DNA of 64,000 nucleotides, from assembly GCF_051401765.1 (NCBI RefSeq), contig NC_135064.1, positions 27,812,001 through 27,876,000 of the forward strand, given 5' to 3'. Position numbers and translations under genes: made by a program. Under the pieces are notes generated by a model, which did no database searches, was not told where the DNA came from, and worked only from the letters and a program-made list of their open reading frames with translations. This stretch comes from Calliopsis andreniformis (Eukaryota > Arthropoda > Insecta > Hymenoptera > Andrenidae). This document shows positions 55,201 to 64,000 of this stretch, piece by piece (the first letter of the stretch is position 1; the number at the start of each line of letters is the position of its first letter).

Positions 55201-57473
55201 CTGCTGTCGCTAGCGATGTTAGCTACATTTAGTCCTAGATAATCGGACTGATCTAATTGCCTAGGGACGTCCTAATTGCCTTCACGCAGATCATGCCCCC
55301 TCGTTCTCGATTGTAAATCGTGGTGAAATTGGATCGTTCGTAGGATGATACGCGGAAGGACGTTTTACACGGTTTGTCGGAGGGGAAGAAAGAATAGGAG
55401 CACGTGTGGTAGCAAAAGCGCGACAAACTGAAGCGTACCGCTGCTTTCGGGAGAACGAACGAGCGAGCAAGCCTCGCCATAAAACACGGAGAATCCGGAG
55501 CTTTATTTTATTTCATTCAATTCTTCACGGGCGACAACCGCCGCGGGAATATGGAATCGAGTTGTTAGGCAGCAGCTCGCGGTGGATGACGAGATAGAAG
55601 AGGGTAGGTGGATATCGGTAGTTTCGATAGCAGGGGCCGACTCCCAACGACACACGCTGCATAAGCAAGTGCCGAGACGCGGAGCGGCCACGCGCTACCC
55701 ACAACTATTGCCTACACCCTGTTCTTCTTCTTCGTATCTTTTTCTTTTCATTTCTTCCTCCACGTTCTATTCCTTCCTTCCATCACCTTCGGCCTGACAC
55801 AAAACTAAGACTTTTAAATTAACAGGAAAGTTGACCATATCCAAACTCCCATTACTCGAATGTCCTAATGTTCGTCCACTTATCTAAACAAAATGTCTCC
55901 TAACAATCTTGTTTTTCTTCTGTCACAAATAGATGGAATTACTTGTACTCATAGTGCGAGGTAAATGTATAGTGTACTTTCACTCTATCTAACGATCACA
56001 CTAACAGCTACGATCATTTACTATTCCTTGAAACTCTTTCACGTGGTCGGAACTAGAAGGATGATAATGCGGAGAGAAAATGAAATAGTTTACGCTCGAG
56101 AGGAAAAATGAGAAAGAGGCGGCGGGATAGGTCGGTAGTGGTATTTCGCGGGAGAAAAGTCTCGGAGGATGAGGTCGGGGGAATGTCGGAGCAGTCAGAA
56201 GAGATGGAGGAGGAGGAGGTGTGGGCGCAGGAAAAAAGCGATGCCGTAAAGCACTCAGCGGGGAGCGTGATCCGCTTACGAAAGTCAGGTGGGCCTGCGT
56301 TACTGCGTTACCAAGTTACCGCTTTACCGAGCTGTCCGGAGTATATCCATATACGTGTTACGGTGCGGGACCGTGACAGTGCTTTACTTTTACCCCGAGC
56401 TAAAAAATTTCCAGGTTTCGGAAACTTTTGTGGCTCGACGTCGACCACATTGCGGTATCGCGAGCCGCAGAGGAAGCTCCGCGACCATCGTTTCCCATCT
56501 TCTTTTCTCGCAACGTTCCCCGCCGATGAAATCATACCGTTCGGGTCGGTTCCATCGGCAAAAGGGAAAATATTTTATTGGCGGTAACCTGTTGGAATAT
56601 GAATTTAACACGGAGTAATCGTAACATCTCCGTTATAGTATAGATAAGCCTGAAAATCCATCATAATCAAAGGAGAAGGGACAGACGGGTAATTAAGTGA
56701 GAAATGTAAGCAAACAGGTAGAGAAAGAAGCACGTACGCGCAAGTAAATAAGGGGGTCGTATATAAAGTGCGTTCCTCCGAGACGCATACGCGCACCCAG
56801 TTTTTATATCATGCCTGTCCATCTGGGACCGCGATGCGTCGCGTCCAGCCTACAAAACTGGTCGTTCCGCGCTCAAAAAAGGTTTCTAGGAACCTTACTT
56901 TTCCTAGATTAAAGTCTCGCTTTCTCTTCTTCCCTGAACGGTCTCACCTCTTATCTACATTATTACCAGGATAACTAAACATTAGAATGCAAAGAGAGAA
57001 GACTAAGAAGCAATCAGCTGGCGGATTTGAAGAACAGTAAAATATAGAAGTACTGGGACAATGTTTTCCATGGGCAGAGCACAAGAGTAGAACGAAGTAA
57101 TTATGTATAGGGTTGGCGGATATTCGCGCGCGGTTGTAATAGCAGCGCGTGTTACGACCACCCTGTGACGCTTTTCGGAGCCGTTCCTCGGAGACGAGCG
57201 TGTCGTTTAATAAGTTAAGCGACGGCGACGCAGCTGCTCGTCTTAATGAAACATTAGCTCGCATCGGCTTGGATCTTGACGCATCGTCGGCTTCCACGCT
57301 CTCGCATCGGTTACTCTTCCACAGCAACCCAAGCCCGCGAAAGTTCTCTGGAAGTTTTCTCCTTGCATTCTTTCGTCGTTTTCTTCCTCCTTGTCCTGCG
57401 TCACAATCGCTATTTACTAATAGGCGACGCGATTGAATCTATACTTTCAAAGTACTGACGCAACATCGACGAT

Positions 57474-57481
57474 TATATAAG
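57474..57481 (+). promoter_or_regulatory. Candidate TATA box with short first exon
   Basis: TATATAAG lies 175 bases before an ATG at 57649. That ATG opens a 34-codon frame (MARGQREYL...) or, if spliced at the weak donor GAG|GTCAGC (57659), a four-residue first exon. A short ATG-bearing first exon behind a TATA box is common in secreted and cuticular insect proteins. A better donor word, GTAAGA, lies at 57575. No second exon is recognisable downstream in the window. Confidence 0.35.
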
Positions 57482-57664
57482 AGACGAGGAGAAACTTTGC
57501 TGCTGAACACGTCAAATTGCAGTTCTAGGACACTCTGATTCTGGTTCAATCCAATCTCTGATCATCATCGCGGCGTAAGAAGCATCAGCCTCATAGCTTG
57601 GTTACTCCCGTCTCGCTTCGTCTCGCCAACCAAATCACCGCATCAACCATGGCTCGAGGTCAGC

Positions 57665-59965
57665 GCGAATATTTAACTACATTTATGCTTGTAGTTAACA
57701 ACGATCGATCTTCATGTTTCAAAGTGACTACTCCAATTGACCGAGGAAAATGATAATTGTGGTGCTTAAAGATATTCTGATTGTGTGTAATTATTTGCAG
57801 TAGTTTAACCAGTCTGATTTGAATAATATTTCCGTCTCCTTAAGTAAAAAATGTGCGCAGATATAAGTAGAAAGTATGTAAAGGGAGCAATCGTTCGAGA
57901 CAGGCAGACGGGAAAGTGGCAAGGTTATATGTACACCGCGATATTTTCACGTAATAGAGACGAACAGTGGCCACGACTCGCTCTGCTGTGAGGCGGAACT
58001 TTTTTTCGTTTACAAGCAAAGGCGTATTATTACGAGCCTGTATCACAAACTCCCGCTCATGGAGACTCGTATAAAGGCGGCGTACGCGAGACTGGTCCAT
58101 TCAGAACGTAATTAAAAGCTGCATTCATAAGCGCTGGCCGTCCTTTCGACGAGCTTTTCCTTCGCGACGGACTTCTGGAAGTCAACCGCAACAATGCTTC
58201 TCTTCACCAACCATTGTGCCTCCCCGTGACATCTTTACCTTTTTTACTGCCACTCGCATCGGCGTTAGCGTCGGTGTCAGCGTCGGCATTTATCGTCTCG
58301 ATTGAAAACGCGTTGTCGCGGGCAACGCTGCCCGCGAGAAAGAACTCGTGACGTCCGAGCGGGCGAGGGCGAGTGCTCGTGTTCAATTCAAGGGTTCGTT
58401 CTCTGCTCCTCGATTGTCCCTTGAATTGCAAAAAGTTGGCGAAACCGTTTCTCGTTTTATATCAGCCACGCCAGTCTATCCGTTCCTGGATAGTCACGCC
58501 GCTGCAGGCAATGAACAGAGGACGACGCTCGGCCGGATGTCCGGAAAGAATGACTTTTTATTCGCGAGGGAGACACTGAAAAAATCAAGTATCTTCCCCT
58601 GAATCAACATAATAAGTTCAATTGTGTGTCTAGCCGACGGACGAGCGACCGATGGACGCTACGCTAGCCACTACCGTCCATGTCCCTGGTAAATATATGG
58701 CTGATATCAGCATATGCATGAAAGAAGGGTAGACGATGTCAATGTGGGTGCTAGCTATCGATTGCCTTTCGACTCTAAACCCTTGTCAACGTTCAAACAC
58801 TCTGGTAGCATGATCGAAACAGACGAAAAAGGTCGATTGAGATAATTGCAAGTACGACAATGGAATATCCTACGCAGTTCTTGAGGGTTTTTAACGAACT
58901 GCCAGGTGGATAATTTAAAAAAGTCGATTTATATTTATGAGGAAGAAAGTTGCGAAAAGGGCTTCAACAGATGCGTCCAAGATAAGGCAAACGTTTCAAG
59001 TCCTTAATAGTCAAGCATGTGTTAGAAGAAATATATACCTAATATTTCAGTCACAGGAAATTTATACACGTGTGAACAAAACGTATGCAAATATTGCAAG
59101 CAAACGAGTAACGTGAGACAGAATAACGTGAAAGATGCAGAAGACAGGTTTCTTCGCTTAAGAGCGCTTTTGTCCGCGTTTCCGTTGACGAGGAAAGAAG
59201 CTTGCGATAACAAAAGAGAACGAAAAGGCAATACTGGACTTGGTCGTGGTTCGTTAGCGACTCTAGGGAGTTAATTAGCGAAAAAGTTAATTTCTTGTTC
59301 GCTCATAATCGGGCGCCCCTGATGAAATACGAGCTTGATAAAGACGGTTGAAATTGGAGTTTTTGGAGCAGGGGAAAAGAAGGGTACGTCGACTGGTAAA
59401 TAGATTAACGTCCTTTCTACGGAACAAATCGTTCTGTCTGAGGAGTGTCACGAAAGCCTACAGAATGTTTCGGTTTTTATTATTCGTATCGAGTCACAAG
59501 AGCATCGCATCCCTTCCGAGGGATGCACCTACATCACACTGTTATCTGCCTCAAAAAGTATAAATATTCTATAGGAGCGAATTTGAAAAAATAAAGAACT
59601 GAACGATTTGTATGTATGAGATTAAACAGTAGGTATTCGAAAGAGAGAGCTTCCTGCGCGGTGGGTATTTGTTGCAAAGGAAAAGTGGAAGAGCTCAGGC
59701 TCGAAGAAAAGATGGATCATAGCTAGCAACGTTGCCGAGGTCCTAGGAAGAAAAATATTTTTGTTTCGCTCCGTCCCGTGCGGTTTGCCCGCTGGCGATG
59801 AACTTTCTGAATAATTACCGCCGGTATGAGCTTGATTCATCACCAAAGTTCGCCTACCTAAGATGCTTTATCTGCGCGTCGCAGTCTCTGCGAAATTAAT
59901 ATGCTAATACCCGTGTGGCTCCCTCTGCTTCAACCCCGCACACCCCGTACCCCAAAGCGGGGTAG
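57665..59965. other. Gene-free stretch
   Basis: Would be the first intron if the 57474 promoter is real. A plus frame at 58348-58602 has mixed composition but no recognised motif, ATG context or splice sites that decide the matter. Confidence 0.35.
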
Positions 59966-60146
59966 CACTCAACCTTACGCCTCGCTATCCCCAACACCCT
60001 CTACGCCAGCCCACTCTTCATCTACTCAGTTTTCGGTCTCGACATCGAGCCCCTCAACTCGAACTTTGTTAGATACGAGTGTATGGACAGTATCGTCCAC
60101 GAGTCCCGATATCTGGAAAGACTGATAAAAGGAATCACAGCTGCTA
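59966..60146 (+). other. Exon-like open frame of unknown nature
   Basis: A frame follows an AG (GGGGTAG at 59959-59965) and runs to a possible donor GTAAAA (60147), staying open to 60166. It reads AIPNTLYASPLFIYSVFGL, then ESRYLERLIKGI, with balanced composition. A second frame through the same DNA is Ser/Thr/Pro-rich (59901-60125). I recognise neither. The acceptor lacks a clean pyrimidine tract. Confidence 0.15.
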
Positions 60147-60169
60147 GTAAAAGCCAACCTTTGCACTGA

Positions 60170-63100
60170 CACTTTGTAATTCCACTTCCTTGCACTTCTT
60201 CCTTGCACCTTCTGTTTTTATGTTTTTTTTTCAGTCTGTGTTTAATATTTCTCGTTTTCCAGAACAATTCGATTAAGCCAATTCCATTGTGGCATCCCAC
60301 GCTTTTATAGTTTAGAAATTCTGAATAGAATTGAAATGTATGAAAAGATTGAACTCGATAGTTGTAGCTAAACTATGAACAATCGTATCGTTTGTAAGTG
60401 GGGACGAGTTGCGAGCCACGTACATAGCACACTCCCGATTTACCGAGGATCGTGATAATCGAACGAAGCTCCGGCGGAACTGGGAAAAAATTGATCCGCC
60501 GACGGCTGTGCCACTGTGTAATTTAGTAATGAAGTCTGTGCGTGGTTCGAGCGCGCGCCACTAAATCACGGGACGTAGATTGGGGCGCGCTCGGCCAGCT
60601 GTGACCCAGTGCTTTCCGCTAATTTGCCCTAACTCCCATCGTTCATGGCATTTTCCATCGTTACCCTACAGACAAAAAAATGAGCGTTTCGCTTTATGAA
60701 CGCCAGCAATTGTACCCACCACTGTAGTAACCTTTCTTTCGAACATAAATATGACCATCAGCTCGTTTATTAAATGTTGTTCTCTTCATGTCCTCTTCTT
60801 TTCTTTGCTTCCAGTTAATAAGAGATTTCCCGATCGTAAACAGCTGATAAGGATTTGCGGTATCGTATACTCAATGAACAGTATTGCGATAATGTGCGCC
60901 TATAGATAATAATCGACTTAAAATTGAGCGTTAACGAGGCATGCTTAAAAAGGCAAAGCAGGAGCAAAGAGGAGGGGGGTGTATACGGTGCATGAAGCAT
61001 CGAAAACGCAAGAGTACAATAGGGTTATACCTTAACGTATTGTAGCGTTCTAAGGAAGAGGGGAGGGACTGGCAGCGATACGTATGTGTACGGTATGTAG
61101 CTCGTGGTATGTTGAATATGCTCGCTATGTCGGCTCGTGTTCCGGTTTTGATGCGTGCGCGAGATAAGATTGCCCTTTGTTACCACGACTCGTGTCTTCG
61201 AGACCCAGGAACCACCACTGTGCCTTTTTACCTATGATCTTTCTTTTTTCACCGTTCTCTGTCCTCGTCTTTCTCTCTCTGTTTGAGAGCTCGCTCCTTT
61301 CCTCTCTTTCCCTCTCCTTCTCCTTCCCTTTCGGGTTGCTTCTTTTCTTTGGTGCATACAACGCTAGATTCCGTCGAATCGTGCACCTCCCGTGGCGCAG
61401 CGTTACACTCCCCGATTGCGTATCGTCGTAAACTTTCGTCACATACCGTATCGAAATGAAAACCCTTCGGTATTTGCCGACGAAAACCTGGAGCGCATAC
61501 TCATAATTGGAACTCTTCAGAAGCTATTTATGCAAGTACATTAACTAATAGAATTCCAGCTTCCCGAGGACCTGGAGTACCTGACGAGGCTTCGATTCGA
61601 TAATGCTGTTAAATATTCTCCGAGCAAGGTTCTCAATATGTATAACTTCGCCATATTTCAAGCAACAGTACGATAAATGTTTATATTCGCGGAAAATATG
61701 ATGCATAACTGTTGGCTAAAGCTCGTTAGAACGATCAAGGTTGTTTCACGTTGAAGTAACGAAGGATGCTTGCAACGCTTCTCCGTTTTCATCAATACCG
61801 GTTGCTATTACCGCATCCCAATTAACGCGGTAGGACGCTCGATCGATCCAAGAATCGTGTGATCTGCGTTTCTGCTCCATACGTTTCCTTTCAACGTGAT
61901 GGAATTTCGAGACCGTCTCGAAGATGCTGGATATTTAGCTCTTACAGTGAGCTCGAGCATGGTTGGATCGTGTCAAGTCGAATCGAGCTGGAACGTCGAC
62001 GCGAGTCAGGGTGCTGCGCGTAAAGGTAAGGCAGCTCGATGCGCAGAAAGGGAGGGCAGGTTGAGGTAAGGTGAGACGAGAAGAGATACAGGGAGAGCAG
62101 AGTTTTGAGAGGCGAGGCGTGGAACGGGTACGAGAGCTCGGGCATGGGCATGGGCATGGGTACAGGTACGAATACGAGTATGGGTACAGGCAGAGGCATT
62201 CGCAGCGAACCGAGCTAGGGCACCGTCGAGATATGCCCTGCCTACGGGTGCAACGACCCCGCTGACCTTTGTCCGGTCTGTGCTCCGGCTTGGCCCCGCC
62301 GGTACCACCGAGCCGCTCGATCCACCGTCTCCTACCACCGAACTCGCCACTCGAGGGACGACGAACACGATACGCCGCGGCAGCGAACCACCGAACGATC
62401 GCCGACCTACCACCGAATAGCGAATCGAGATCCTTTCTTACCGCTTTGCAAACCAACAACCGCTTCCTTCTGTCTTCCAACAACCATACCTTGCGACGAA
62501 TTTTCTCCTTTCAATTCTCCTCGAAAGAGAGAGAGAAATGGGTACCATTACACACCGATCAGCAAACTCTGGTCCGTTTTACAGTTTCCAGCGCCAACGA
62601 GAGGACGAGGGACATCAAATTGGGTTGGAACTTTGAAATGGACAGATTCGTGGTAATGGTAAGACGCAACTGCGGTCTAGTTCTCACGCGAGATCTCGAC
62701 GCGTAAGAAATAGGTGGAACGCTGCGAGTAGCTCGGTGAAGAGTATTCGAGAAGAGGACGGGTCATCTTTCGGGGTGAGGTTTAATGACGCTATAAAGAT
62801 CTGGAGATGGTTAGGTGGACGAAAACGAGCAAGCCGGAGAACGTCGTTCACATTTTTTCGAGTACGATGACCGTGTTGCTCGCGATCGTGTCGGGATCGC
62901 GCGACGTTTCCTTGGAAAACCAACGGTCCTACCAATAAACGCAACGATTCTCTTAGCGTTTTAGCTCAAGTCACGCGATTCTCTACCCTATCGAACACTT
63001 AACACGTATCAACACACTTTTCCAAATACTATCCTGGAAAGTAGACAAATCGATAAAAAAAGTAGGCAAACGATAGAAACATCCAAACATATGCGTGACA

Positions 63101-64000
63101 AATTATATCGAGTTTTCGAAGCACAGGTGGCGTTACCTTAATTTCCTGGGCTCGTTTCGAAGGGTAGGCCAATTACCGAGCACGAGAAAACATCCTTGAA
63201 ACTTTGCAGCTAATTCGGCCTGACGGAGCAGTTGATGGGAAGAAGGCAAAGAGAACTCGGAAGGACGAGGTTTGCGTCTTGAACGGGTTACTTCACGCGT
63301 GGGGCATCAGCCGCTGTACATGTAGCGCGTAAAGGTCCCGATTGCTGCGATAACGTTCTACCGTAATAGTGCGTTTCGCTTTACAACTGCATTCTGTCGG
63401 GCAAATGAATGCCGCCTTTTACAACAGGCAACATAAAGTTTATCAACGAGTAATGCTCAAGGGTTCTTCAAGTAGATTCAAGGCTAGATTGATTAATAGT
63501 GGCCGTAAAGACGTTTCCATTTTGATCAATTCCGAACGAGAGAGTGACGAACAACCGATTAATAGAAGAAGCATTAGCGATGGCTTCTCGTGAAGTCGAC
63601 GATAAATCATTAGCGCGTTACGGTCGTGAATGGCAGGACCGAGTCGAACGCGTATCGATGTATTCCCGTTTATTCTTGTTGCTCGTCTTTTCTCGAGTGC
63701 TGTGTCTTTCTGTCCGTGTCATCTTCTCGGCCTGCCTGCTCGTGTCGACGCGTCTCTCTCTCTTTCTTTCGTGTCCTTCCATTGTCTTCGACGCACGAAA
63801 TGATTATCCTCGACGCTGGCGTTGCGAACAAATTAACTCGAAGAACCTCTTGTGACGAAGTGAAATCACGCGTTGTAAATCGGTGATGCATTCGGGAGTG
63901 GTAATTACTGCGAAAATGTTATCTTCCTCATCGATCTCTGTCGCGAATGAATGTCAAAGGACAATGTGTAGTTTCCAACTGGATAGTCACGAAACAAGGT
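60170..64000. other. Gene-free stretch with simple repeats
   Basis: Includes a pyrimidine-rich tract at about 61255-61335 and the hexanucleotide repeat at 62140-62199. Frames such as 61935-62483 minus and 62269-62706 plus show no motif. Nothing else can be supported up to the window end. Confidence 0.4.
62140..62199 (+). repeat. Degenerate hexanucleotide repeat, 10 units
   Basis: Ten 6-bp units run in register: GGGCAT three times, GGGTAC, AGGTAC, GAATAC, GAGTAT, GGGTAC, AGGCAG and AGGCAT. One frame encodes alternating Gly-His and Tyr-Arg/Glu dipeptides (GHGHGHGYRYEYEYGY), a product of the repeat. Confidence 0.85.

Larger units (their letters stand above)
44822..57470. other. GC- and CpG-rich gene-free stretch
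   Basis: Contains the CCGCG repeat, the 46641 TATA candidate, the G-run cluster near 49.2 kb and pyrimidine tracts (50440-50540). Open frames of 150-200 codons (45922-46536, 47000-47512 minus, 48659-49138, 49757-50353, 56108-56587) lack motifs and conserved-looking stretches. I cannot support any as a gene. Confidence 0.4.

Noticed and set aside
61935..62483. 182-codon minus-strand frame with Cys/Pro/Tyr repeats
   Set aside because: The repeated part is the translation of the hexanucleotide repeat at 62140-62199.

Overview
This window looks like nuclear DNA from an insect, most probably a hymenopteran (bee, wasp or ant). The genes are split by short introns with GT..AG boundaries. CpG is plentiful rather than depleted. 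Base composition alternates between AT-rich and GC-rich blocks, as is known for Hymenoptera. The assignment to order is an inference; the animal and intron-bearing nature is seen directly.

Only two complete genes can be read with confidence. They lie head to tail on the + strand inside the AT-rich central block. The first (24875-26842, five coding exons, 519 aa) is the atypical protein kinase RIOK2, which acts in the last steps of 40S ribosomal subunit maturation. The second (28200-31778, eight coding exons, 350 aa) is a zinc-dependent sorbitol (L-iditol 2-) dehydrogenase of the polyol pathway. Its TATA box is at 28091, and both genes have an AATAAA signal downstream. I see no functional link between them.

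The left flank (1-24.8 kb) holds no complete gene. It carries exon-like fragments (minus strand 7645-7790; plus strand 18297-18449), a GC-rich promoter-like block (about 7.65-8.9 kb), a 10-bp minisatellite, duplicated noncoding motifs, and a transposon-rich stretch. That stretch includes a Tc1/mariner-like palindromic element (19970-20195), a cluster of GGTCA/TGACC palindromes (23544-23589) and a TTAA-flanked MITE (23850-24036).

The right flank (32.4-64 kb) is GC-rich, CpG-rich and full of chance open frames. It has several simple repeats, a G-run cluster, two TATA-type promoter candidates (46641 and 57474) and a few unassigned open frames, but no exon that I can tie to a known family. It may be intronic or regulatory DNA of a large gene outside the window; that cannot be decided from the sequence alone.

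Nothing prokaryotic (operon, CRISPR, prophage) is present, and no clear new multi-gene system was found. The best leads are the repeat and regulatory structures and the isolated exon-like segments.
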